From: Glycine soja
Lineage: Eukaryota; Streptophyta; Magnoliopsida; Fabales; Fabaceae
DNA length: 64,000 nucleotides
Direction: 5' to 3'
NCBI RefSeq assembly: GCF_004193775.1
Contig: NC_041003.1
Span: forward strand, 25,236,398-25,300,397
Shown here: positions 46,154 through 55,938 of the stretch, in pieces
How positions within the stretch are numbered: the stretch's first letter is position 1
Layout: every line of letters begins with the position of its first letter
Position numbers and translations under genes: made by a program
Notes under the pieces: generated by a model
Seen by the model: only the letters and a program-made list of their open reading frames with translations
Database searches by the model: none
What the model was told of the DNA's origin: nothing

Positions 46154-47430
46154 AAAGAGGGGAAATTGTCATACCCTAATTTCATTCGGGTATAATGTTT
46201 TTATCATTCGAATATGATGTTTTGATCATTGCTAATCAAATTACAGTGTTAGGCACCGGTTACAGCGCAAGGCCAAGGGGTCGCCCAGGGTTTTGATGGT
46301 TGTTTGTCAGTTCCAGAAACAAAAGCCACAATGAAGGGGCAAAATGGTCATTTCCTAGAGTTTTCTGACCCTAAACTCGCCCAGGCTAGCATCTAGCTCG
46401 CCTGGGCCAAGAAAAAGATTCATCCCTAAGCAAGCTACTCACCTAGGCGAGCTAATAACTTCAAGCCAAAGCAAGCAGCTCGCCTGGGCAGGCTTCCCCT
46501 GTCCCAAATGGCTTTTTCTATAAATAGCCATACAGGGGGAGAGTTTGATGGAAGGGGAACAGAAGAAGGAGAGGAAGAAATGCAGAAAGAGAAAGAAAAG
46601 AAGAAAAGAAGGAAAAAAAAAAGCACAGTCGAAGCGCTGCTGAATCACAATCGTGGATCATTCCCTACATCATTTCTCTCGCTAGCCTTGTACCCCGTGC
46701 AACAGTCGGTTAGTTTTTCTTAAGAGTTAAATGTAATCTATGTACCCTTATGGGTCCTTTGTGATATTATGTGTGTATTTATCTTCTCCCCTTTGTCATT
46801 GGTAATTTCGTCTTATTCGTAAGGCTTAATTCTAGTCAATCACTAGTGTCATGAAATTTATTTTTTAGTGAGAGAGGAAGGCAATAAAAAAAACCAAAAT
46901 GAAAAAATCAATTCATAAGCAAACTTCTTTTTGTCAAATATCACTTGAGATCGTTTCAAGGTCCAACGCCTTAACGATTCCTTCTGCTTTTCAAAAATTA
47001 AAAGGTTGTTTCATGGTCCAACGCCTTAACGGCACTATGTTTGCATTTAAAACAAGTCTTTTTAAAAAAACATGAACATTCTTACTTAAAGAACTACATA
47101 TGTCTAATTTCTACATTACACCTGGGGATACGTAGGAGCAAGGGCAACACCCTTGCCGATTCAAAAATAATAATAATAATAATAATAATAATAAAGGAAA
47201 ATAAATAATTTTGAAGTCACATTTTGTACACTCGATTAAAGGCTATCACCCCTTGTGACGGGCACGTAGGGTGCTAATACCTTCCCTATGCATAAATAAC
47301 TCTCGAACCCTTCTTTTCAAAATTCATAGACCTCTTTTTGGTTTTTTTTAACGTTTTCCTCAAATAAACGTTGGTGACGACTCCCACTCATTTTCTCCTT
47401 AGGAGACGAACGTGTTTTTATTTATTTTCT
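46154..47430 (+). repeat. Polypurine tract and 3' LTR of a plus-strand Tat-like element
   Basis: AAAGAGGGGAAA (46154-46165) is the polypurine tract, and TGTCATACCC starts the LTR at 46167. U3 carries CTCGCC words at 46376 and 46397 (21 bp apart) and more to 46490. TATA (CTATAAATAG) is at 46518-46527. The LTR lacks its last 100 bp or so, ending near 47430 against another element. The element body upstream is represented only by array 3. Confidence 0.75.
47166..47194. repeat. AAT microsatellite
   Basis: About nine to ten AAT units lie inside the LTR. Confidence 0.9.
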
Positions 47431-47444
47431 TTCAATGTCCCATC

Positions 47445-47624
47445 GTAAGGTAGGAAGGCACAATGGGCAATACCACTGAACGAGTTATTCTCCAGCATTT
47501 GTAGGAACCCATGCTTAAAGTCCAAAGTGAATCCTTCTACCAACTCAAGCAGTAAGATGGGATTGGTATCCCCCAAGTTAAGGGTGAGGTAATCCATAAG
47601 GGTCAGAGCCTAATTAGTTGCCAT
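47445..47624 (-). pseudogene. gag N-terminal fragment of another gypsy element
   Basis: The minus-strand ATG at 47624 reads MATN, a TAG at 47610-47612, then ALTLMDYLTLNLGDTNPILL, and is cut off near 47445. It follows a primer site and LTR in the expected order (49027 down to 47883), so it is the gag start of that element. The lineage is not determined. Confidence 0.5.
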
Positions 47625-47882
47625 TCTCTTTCTCTCTCTTCACAAATTTCTGCACAAAGTTTTCAAATTAGCTTTTCAATATCATGTTCAAATTGCAATG
47701 TTGGATTTTGGGATCTAGCTTGCATGCACTACAAAACAAAGGAGAAGATGAAGTGCAACAGGAAATAAAAGAATAAAATGAAAATGAAAATAACATAAAA
47801 TTAAATAAATAATAAAATCATTTCTATAAACAAAACTGTTTTGTTTAACAAAATTAAGCTAAGTTGGGAATTTTGCAACTAG

Positions 47883-47900
47883 TCCCCGACAACGACACCA
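47883..47900 (-). other. Primer binding site of the 47.4-49.0 kb element
   Basis: The minus strand reads TGGTGTCGTTGTCGGGGA, a common plant gypsy primer site related to the tRNA-Asp type but with several changes. Confidence 0.65.
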
Positions 47901-47906
47901 GAAACT

Positions 47907-49027
47907 TGATGCGTAAAATATGTTAGGCTCATACAAGGGAAAGTGTAACCTACACAATAGTAATAGTGGACTTGAAAGTCTAAATATCAAACCCAAAGGG
48001 TCAATTGAATTCTCAATTAGTCAAGTTTATTAAATTAACAATAGAGATGATTAAAAAAAGGTTTTAAATATTTTTATAATATTGGTTTTTATAAGAAAAC
48101 GAATAAATGAATATAAATAGAGGTTTTGAGATATAATAAGAGTGACTAGGGGTTATACTTAACTAGTACCAATTTTTCCTTAATCCTAGTCCTAATGAAA
48201 TTCCATCCCTAGTTAATTAATGATTCCCAAAATCAACTAAAGCCTATAATCAAGGTCAAAAGAGGCTCTTTGCCTTAAATCAATACCTTAATGATCATGG
48301 ATCTATCAATTTAAGTCAAAGGATAAAATCATGCAAATTATCGCCCAAAGTTTGATCTTGCAATTTGGTGCATAACATTTTCTACCTAGATATACCAATT
48401 GCATGCAAATGATCACTACTATGCAATTGATTGAGTACTAGAATGGCCAATTCCAAATGATCATTACAAATAAGGAAGATAATTAATTAACATAAAACAA
48501 CGAGGAATACCATTAAGAACAAGAAGAGGAGTACATTTGCACAACTACATCATAACCTCCGGACTAAGGGGACTAGCCACTCATGATCAAAACAAAACTG
48601 AAAATCCTATAAAAAAAAATAAACATAGGCATACCAATAGGCAAGAATGATGATCATGATCCATCCTAGCGGTGTTGTCCATGCTCTTCAACTCTCAAAA
48701 GCCCCCAAGGTTCTCTCAAATTCGTAAAACGATAAGAATGAAACAGAAGAATAAACTCCTAAAAGAGAAAGGCCTCATTCCTTATTTATAATATTATGTG
48801 GAGGTTCTCCTTCTATCTTTCCTTAATTAAAGAATATTATCAATTAGGATTTAAATTTGGCAAGTGATCTTTGCAATCTTTAAGTGACAGGTGACGCAGG
48901 CATACCATGGATGTACAAAATTATCGCATGCGTACAAAATTACCATGACCTTGGTCTTTTAATTAGCTCCAAAAATTCATGATATTTAGGTTTTTCCACA
49001 TGAAACATCTTAAGCACCTGTCTATCA
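47907..49027 (-). repeat. 5' LTR of the 47.4-49.0 kb gypsy element
   Basis: It begins TGATAGACAGG at 49027 and ends ACGCATCA at 47907, giving TGAT...ATCA ends over 1121 bp. The primer site follows six bases later. The 3' part of the element is missing. Confidence 0.7.
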
Positions 49028-49093
49028 CAAACTTACACTAAACTAGGTTTATCAGTAGATGAGTCAAGGTGTAGAGGTATGATTCATTCACTT
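49028..49093 (+). pseudogene. Ty1-copia pol fragment, left of the gypsy insertion
   Basis: The plus strand reads LSVDESRCRGMIHSL, the segment that in SIRE-like copia elements comes just before the YLTAS motif. That motif appears at 54460 after the inserted gypsy element. The reading joins across 49094-54450 if one target copy is removed. Confidence 0.65.
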
Positions 49094-49993
49094 TGATGCA
49101 ATCCTACCCCCCCAAGGGTATTGGATAGAAGACTCCAAGAGGATTGGGCTAGAGCTGCTAAAGAAGGCCCTGGGGTTCTCATGAACCTCAGGGCAGATTT
49201 TTGAGCCCATGGGCCGATGTTGGGTTCACTCTTCTTTGTAAATATTAGAATAGTTTTTTTCCTTCTTTTAGGCCTTGTATTTTAGCCATTCTAGTAGTAT
49301 AGGGTTTTAGCCTTGTATTTCAGGGCATTTTGAGTAGACTTTGTAGTAGGGACTTTTTTTATATTTTCATGTATTTTGGCATGGGGGTGAACTTAGCTAT
49401 TATAGGGGGTGTGTAGCTAAGCTCTAGCTTCTCATCTCAAGCAGGTGAGCTTAGCTATTAGAGAGGTGTGTGTAGCTAAGCTCTAGCTTCTTTAGGAATC
49501 TTCTCAAGGAAGCTTCTCAAGGAGGTGAGCTTAGTTATTAGAGGGGTCTGTGTAGCTAAGCTCTAGCTTCTCAAGGAAGTTTTCTCAAAGAAGCTTCTCA
49601 AGGAAGTTTCCTCAAGAAAGCTTCTCAAGGAAGCTACCTAGTCTATAAATAGAAGCATGTGTAACACTTGTTGTAACTTTGATGAATGAAAGTCTTATGA
49701 GACACATTTCAAAGTTCCACTTCTCTCCCTATTTTATTCCTTCAATTTTGTGCTCCCCCCTTCTCTCTTTCTTTTCCTCCATTAAAGCATCCTCTTTAAG
49801 CTTCTTATCCAAGGTATATTCTTGGTGGTGAAGCTCCTTCTTCCATGGCTTATTCCCTAGTGGATGGTGCCTCCCCTCTCCACTTCTCCTTTGCCTTCCG
49901 CTGCATCTCCATGGTGGAAAATCACCATTGAAGGACCTCATTGAAGCTCAAAGATCCAGCCTCCATTGAAGCTCCACAAGCAAGCTTCCATCA
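49094..49993 (+). repeat. 5' LTR of the non-autonomous gypsy element
   Basis: It starts TGATGCAATCC and ends CTTCCATCA. U3 holds three AGCTTAGCT/AGCTAAGCT pairs, starting at 49390/49415, 49448/49474 and 49528/49554 (25-26 bp apart). CTATAAATAG near 49644 is the TATA box. The final 200 bp are pyrimidine-rich. Confidence 0.9.
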
Positions 49994-49995
49994 AG

Positions 49996-50009
49996 TGGTA
50001 ATCAGAGCA
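49996..50009 (+). other. Primer binding site, initiator-Met tRNA type
   Basis: TGGTAATCAGAGCA begins two bases after the LTR. It differs from the usual TGGTATCAGAGC by one extra A. Confidence 0.75.
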
Positions 50010-51873
50010 CAAGAGCTTCAAGTAGGTGCTCCTTAAACCTCCATTGATTTTCAGTTTTACCTTCTCCTCCATTTTCGTTTCCTCATTTTTCTCCATGTAT
50101 CTCCTCACATGTCTTGTGCTAAATGTTGTTAACATGATTCTTTAGAATTTACACTAATTAATCTTGCTATAGAAGCTAGATTTGATTTTCTATGGTTCAA
50201 ATTTCTTGTTCATGTTCTTGAACCCTGAGTTGTGTTGAGTTTAGGTTCCTTTGAGTTTTGTCTTGCTATTTTTTGTGGTTGAAACCTAAACAATAAAATT
50301 CTTACAAAAACATTAAAGTAGAAGAAAACCTCAAAAATTTAGAGTGACTTGTTCACCTATTGTAGTTTTGTCATAGAAGTCATGTCTAGTCATGAAACTT
50401 GTCACATAAGATTTCTTATGTTGTGCTGAATTTTATTTTTGTTGTTTCTTTGTCTAACTCATTTGTTCATCAGTGTATGAAATTCTTTTAGCCTATTATT
50501 TGATTTGATTCAAATCTTGCATGTTAATTAGTCCTTAACATCTTCATGTAAAATTCTTAAAGTCTTTGATTGTGAACCTTTTCTTGAACTTTTAGGTTTC
50601 CTTATGATTGTGTCTATTGTGAATTTGAGTTTTGGTGAATGAATTGCTGGCTGAAATTTTGATCCTAAGTGAATATTGAACTCCTAAAACTGTGGTAAAC
50701 AAGCCTAGTGAGTTCAACATACATAGGAAGGTTGAAACTAAGCCCAAGGCAATCAATATTCCATGCTAAAAAGAATTTGAAGTCTAAAATCGCTGGTGCT
50801 GGCAGCTTGGACATACGAACTTGTAAAACTTACTGAGAATTGGTCACTATGAATTTTGAGCTGAAAATTTTACTGAATTTTCTAGACATCTGGAAAAAAG
50901 TTATAAAAAAATAACAAAGTGATTTGGATTAAAGGAAAAATAATAAAAATCACACAAATTGGTAGAAAAATCAGTATCCAGAAAAAAAAAAGGTGAAAGG
51001 GAAGTGTGCTTGTTGTTTAGGCTCAAAATTTATTCAATAATTGGTGTCTATTTTATACCAATCTTAGTTCCTAAATTTCAATTGAAAATTAGTGTGAAAA
51101 CAAGTGCCAAAGCTAGAGGTTTGTTGAGTCTTTTTTTAGTTTTTTTTACTCTACTCTAGAGTCATTCTAAGTTTCTCTTTGAGTCCTAGCTTGCTTCTAT
51201 GTCCTTTTCATTGCTTTAATTGTTGAATAATCCTTGAAAAATTTTCTTGTTAAAACTCCATTTGTTTAGCTTTCATTTCATTTTTTTTTTGGTCTTTGGT
51301 TATTGTTTATCTCTTTGTTTCCTTGTTTGTGAGTTGCCTTATAGCGAATTGAAAAGGAGGATTGGTGCCATCCCTTGAAGAATTTGGGTCAAGAAGCAAG
51401 GGGCCAACCACCTTAAGAGCTATTGGACTAAGAAGCACTCCAAATTGAATGAATCATCAAAGATAGAACAACCACCAAAATTAAGGACCTTTTTGTAATT
51501 TTGTAATTAACAATTTACTTACTTTCATTTCTTTCAAATTGTGTAACAAAAAGGTCTTTCATTGGAAGTAAGTTGGGAGCCTCCAATAGGTCACCCTACT
51601 TCCATCTGTGTGTAATAATTTTAGGCAATTTTCCCTTAGGATTGTGAGTGTTTTGTTGGGAACCTTAAATGTGGTCATCCAAACACTCTTAGGATTCGCC
51701 TAGTTTACATTTCTTGCTTACTTTCATAGATTATTTCCTTTACCTTCCTTTGTCAAACCGCCTAGATAGTTTACCTTTTACCAATTAGTTTTTACCTTAT
51801 CTTTCAACCATAGTTTCTTTTACCTTTTGTTTTCAAACCCCCAACAAGAAAGAACCACAACATAGAAACCAAT
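50010..51873 (+). other. Long 5' untranslated region of the non-autonomous element
   Basis: About 1.86 kb of AT-rich DNA without a recognisable gene. Part of it (about 50700-50900) reappears in reverse complement at 63790-64000, which shows that it belongs to the family. Confidence 0.6.
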
Positions 51874-52857
51874 ATGAGTCTTTATTCTTCAATTAGTGTT
51901 AATGGTGAGGGTTCTACTCCTAAGGACCCCTTGTATAAGATATTAGATGAGTTGAGATCCCTTAAGTTGTGGAAAGAAAAACAAGAGAGAAAAGAAAAAG
52001 GAAAAAAAAGAGTGGAAGAAATAAGTCAAGATGAAAAAGAGAAAATAAAGGAAGATGAAAGAAGGAAAATACTAAAAGAGTTAAGAAAAGAAAAACATGC
52101 CTCCTATAGTAGTCATAACTCTTACAAGAGCCTAAGTGATGAACTTCGTGACTATTATGAAGGAAGGCATAGGGCACATCTTAGACCTCACTCCCATAGG
52201 AGAGAAAAGGAAAGAAAGCCTCAAGAGGCTAACATTAACCTCCCATGCTTCCATGGGAAGGACAATGTAGTGGCTAACTTAGATTGGGAAATAAGGGTAG
52301 AGCAACAACTTAAAAAGAAGTCTACTTCAAAATCTTATGGCTCTCACTCTTATCCAAAGAAAGACCGAGGCCAAGGCATCCTAGGGGTGACACCTTCTAA
52401 GACCAAAGATGATAAGGGGAAGACAATAGAAAAGCAACCCCTTAAGGCTAGTATGCAAGAGAAGACTAGCTCCATGAAGTGCTTTAAATGTCTTGGAAGA
52501 GGACACATTACTTCTCAATGCCCCACCAAGAAAACCATGATTATGAGGGGCCAAGACATTTATAGTAGCCAAGATGCGGCTACTACTTCACCTTCCTCTA
52601 GTGAAAATGAAGAAGCAAATGGGGAAGAATCTAGTGAAGAAATCTACCCCCAAGTAGAAGGACAACCTTTAATGGTTAAGGAGGAGTGCAAGGAGGTAAG
52701 TGTCTCCTCCAAGAGGTTAGCTAAGAAGGAAAGTCATTTTGAAATAAAGACAAATATTAAAAAAATTCCCCCTCTTAGACAACCTCCACATCTTCTCCTT
52801 TGTAAAAAGACACTTGTTAGCACTGCCACACTTCTTGGGCTTGAGGTTATTCCTTAA
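51874..52857 (+). pseudogene. gag-derived ORF with zinc knuckle, core deleted
   Basis: The frame is open for 327 codons from ATG 51874. The N-terminus has a Lys/Glu-rich coiled coil (about residues 35-75), then an Arg/His-rich stretch. A zinc knuckle CFKCLGRGHITSQC lies near residues 202-215, with an acidic Ser/Glu tail after it. Between NLPCFHGKDNVV and IRVEQQLKK the sequence jumps. The Retrotrans_gag core present in the related copy at 61455-61889 is missing, without breaking the frame. The last part runs toward the RT remnant before TAA. As gag it is probably defective, but a nucleic-acid-binding protein could still be made. Confidence 0.75.
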
Positions 52858-53550
52858 GTAAAGGAGTTATTGGATGAGGGTTTTGTTCCTAAGAGCTTAA
52901 ATCCTTCTGCTTTGTTAGTGCCCAAAATAGGTATTAATAGGCACCAAATCCCTAAAATAAGTGATATGATGAATGTGTTGAGTGTTACAACCCTATTTTG
53001 TAAAATCAGTCATGCACCCAACAGCTTCATGATTCATGTACATAGGGACTCATTAGGTAGGTTTGTTCTTATTTTTGGTTTTAATACAAACTTAGGTGCT
53101 CATATGGGACATCTTAGGTCTGTCGTACTTTTTTGTAGGAATAATCAACATGAAAATACGGAAAAAAGGTACTTTTTGTTGCATTACTTTCCTTAATTTT
53201 TTAAATAGTGATCAAGAGGTTCCCATGGATCCTAAGAGAATAAAGGTCATTCCTGATTGGCCCACTCCACCAAGTATAAGGAAAATCTAGGGCTATCATG
53301 ACTAAATAAACTTTTACAAAAGGTTTGTCCCATATTTTTCTATACTTGTAGCACCACTCATTGAGTTGGTGAGGAACCATGTTCCCTCATGGGAAGATGT
53401 CCATGAAAAGGGTTTTCAAACCTTACCCTACTCTAACATACCCAACACCACTAATACATATGTTTTTATTCTTTTTACAGGTGTCGAGGGAAGGAGCCCA
53501 GAGAATGAAGAACCTCGGGATTTGAGGTCAAATCCATTCCAAGGTGGAGG
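52858..53550 (+). pseudogene. Degraded reverse transcriptase joined to pol C-terminus
   Basis: Pieces 52870-53196 and 53096-53290 recall RT by LLDEG...LNPSALLVPK, by FMIHVHRDSLGRF and by DPKRIKVIPDWPTP. The segment expected to hold the catalytic FDD box instead reads FGFNTNLGAHMGHL, and parts between the blocks are missing. After WEDVHEKGF the sequence jumps near 53430 to the far C-terminus of pol (PRDLRSNPFQGGGDD), deleting RNase H and integrase. The same jump is present at about 62790-62880 in the second copy. It is not an enzyme. Confidence 0.7.
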
Positions 53551-53553
53551 GGA

Positions 53554-54450
53554 TGATGCAATCCTACCCCCCAAGGGTATTGGATAGAAGACTCCAAGAG
53601 GATTGGGCTAGAGCTGCTAAAGAAGGCCCTAGGGTTCTCATAAACCTCAGGGTAGATTTCTGAGCCCATTGGCCGAGGTTGGGTTCACTCTTCTTTGTAA
53701 ATATTAGAACAGGTTTTTCCTTCTTTTAGGCCTTGCATTTTGGCCATTCTAGTAGTATAGGGTTTTAGCCTTGTATTTCAGGGCATTTTGAGTAGTCTTT
53801 GTAGTAGAGACTTTTTTTATATTTTCATGTATTTTGGCATGGGGTGAACTTAGCTATCATAGGGGGTGTCTAGCTAAGCTCTAGCTTCTCATCTCAAGCA
53901 GGTGAGCTTAGCTATTAGAGAGGTGTGTGTAGCTAAGCTCTAGCTTCTTTAGGAATCTTCTCAAGGAAGCTTCTCAAGGAGGTGAGCTTAGTTATTAGAG
54001 GGGTCTGTGTAGCTAAGCTCTAGCTTCTCAAGGAAGTTTTCTCAAAGAAGCTTCTCAAGGAAGTTTTCTCAAGAAAGCTTCTCAAGGAAGCTACCTAGTC
54101 TGTAAATAGAAGCATGTGTAACACTTGTTGTAACTTTGATGAATGAAAGTCTTATGAGACATATTTCCAAGTTCCACTTCTCTCCCTCTTCTATTCCTTC
54201 AATTTCGTGCTCCCCCCTTCTCTCTTTCTTTTCCTCCATTAAAGCATCCTCTTTAAGCTTCTTATCCAAGGCACATTCTTGGTGGTGAAGCTCCTTCTTC
54301 CATGGCTTATTCCCTAGTGGATGGTGCCTCCCCTCTCCACTTCTCCTTTGCCTTCCGCTGCATCTCCATGGTGGAAAATTACCATTGAAGGACCTCATTG
54401 AAGCTCAAAGATCCAGCCTCCATAGAAGCTCCACAAGCAAGCTTCCATCA
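53554..54450 (+). repeat. 3' LTR of the non-autonomous gypsy element
   Basis: It starts TGATGCAATCC right after the purine tract GGTGGAGGGGA and ends CTTCCATCA. It carries the same palindrome pairs and TATA box as the 5' LTR. Confidence 0.9.
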
Positions 54451-55079
54451 CGCTTTTTTACTTAACTGCAAGTAAACCAGAAATTATGCTTAGTGTTTGC
54501 TTGTGTGTAAGGTATCAAGCTAATCCTAAAGAATCTCACTTAACAAATGTTAAAAGGATCATTAAGTACTTTCAGGGCACAACCAATGTTAGTTTGTCGT
54601 ATCCCAAAGGTACCTCCTTAAATCCAATTGGCTTTTCAGATTTTGATTTTACAGGATGCAAGCTAGATAGGAAAAGCACAAGTGGGACGTACCATCTCTT
54701 TGGAAGCTCACTTGTATCTTGGAACTGCAAGAAAGAAGCGTATGTAGCATTATCCACTACAAAAGCAGAATATATTGCAGCTAGAAGTTGTTCTACTCAA
54801 AGTCTCTAGATGAAACAACAACTAGAAGACTTTAGAGTAATCCTTGATCACATTCCCTTGAAATGTGAAAACACACGTGGTATTAATTTGTCTAAAAATT
54901 ATGTCATGCATTCTAGAACCAAACATATTGGGATTAGACATCATTTTCTTAGAGATCATGTATCAAAGGGTGATTGATGCATTGAGTTTGTTGATAATGA
55001 GCATCAATTAGCTAACATCTTTACTAAACCTCTTGCTAGAGATAGGTTGCTCTTTATTAGGAATGAACTAGGTATCTAG
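54451..55079 (+). pseudogene. Ty1-copia RNase H, SIRE-like, with stops
   Basis: The plus strand reads YLTASKPEIMLSVCLCVRYQ, then RIIKYFQGT, GFSDFDFTGCKLDRKSTSG, SSLVSWNCKKEAYVALSTTK, AEYIAA and HIGIRHHFLRDHV, ending near LANIFTKPL. These are the copia RNase H and pol C-terminal landmarks. TAG follows CSTQSL and TGA follows HVSKGD, so the frame is broken. The left end is cut by the gypsy element; 49028-49093 is its upstream continuation. Confidence 0.85.
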
Positions 55080-55246
55080 TTGGATCTAGTATTGAATGAT
55101 TTTATGCTCCAGCACGTGTAGCTTGATATATATGCTCTCTATGTCTGTCATTTTTTTTCTTGAATGTCTTTGTATGTTGATATGTGATTGCGTATCTTTT
55201 TCTAGAAATACATGTTTACCCTGTCATTTTGTGTTTTTCATTGGTT

Positions 55247-55827
55247 TTATTGATTACTCTCTTGTGTTAATCGATTACATAGTGTTGATGTATGTGTCTC
55301 AATTTTTGAAACTTTATGTTTTAATCGATTACCCCATGTATTAATCAATTATTGTACATGTTTTTGTGCTTCTATAGTTTAAGGTTTTCTATTATGATCG
55401 ATTACTGCATCATATTAACTGATTACATGTTTTGGCTTTCAACTTTTTTTTGGTTTTGTGTTCTGTGGTAATCGATTACGACTTTGTTTTAATTTATTAC
55501 AAGCTATGGTTTGTGGCTTCTTTTGTCTATGTTCTATTTTAATTGATTATCTTACATCTTAATCGATTACAAAGGCCTCAGGGGGAGTTTTTCTATCATA
55601 TTTAATCTATTACACCTGCATTTTAATCGATTACTTATAAAAGCTTTTGGTTTTTGGTGAAAACAATTAATCGATTACCATGTAACTTTAATCGATTACT
55701 TGGGTGTTTTTGTGTGTTGTAATATGTTACATCTCTTTGTCTTCACCTCGTCAACCACTATTATTACTACATTTACTTCCGCCACCCACCTCAGCCAACT
55801 AAAATGCCTCAGCCTCTCTTTATAAGC
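55247..55827 (+). promoter_or_regulatory. Palindrome-pair cluster with TATA ahead of the envelope-like ORF
   Basis: Pairs of TAATCGATTA-like sites start at 55247/55268, 55322/55342, 55395/55416, 55469/55490, 55540/55560, 55603/55624 and 55668/55689. Five are 21 bp apart and two are 20. Usually one site of each pair is intact and the other decayed. TTTATAAGCC at about 55818 is a TATA-like box, 120 bp before the ATG at 55939. This matches the LTR U3 layout but lies inside the copia element between pol and the next ORF. An internal promoter is inferred. Confidence 0.5.
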
Positions 55828-55938
55828 CAACCTTACCCTATCCACAAATCACACCAACACCTCTTCTAAACCTCCTGTTACCACCCTTCTCTGAATCCAA
55901 ATATCTTATGCTCTCAAACCCTCTATCTCCTCTTCAAG

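Larger units (their letters stand above)
49094..54450 (+). mobile_element. Complete non-autonomous gypsy element, TGATG...CATCA family
   Basis: Two LTRs (49094-49993 and 53554-54450) are similar at roughly 95-97% by eye and flank a primer site, a gag-like ORF, a degraded RT and a polypurine tract. The flanks are CACTT (49089-49093) and CGCTT (54451-54455), a TSD with one change. RNase H and integrase are absent. It interrupts a copia pol. Confidence 0.9.
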
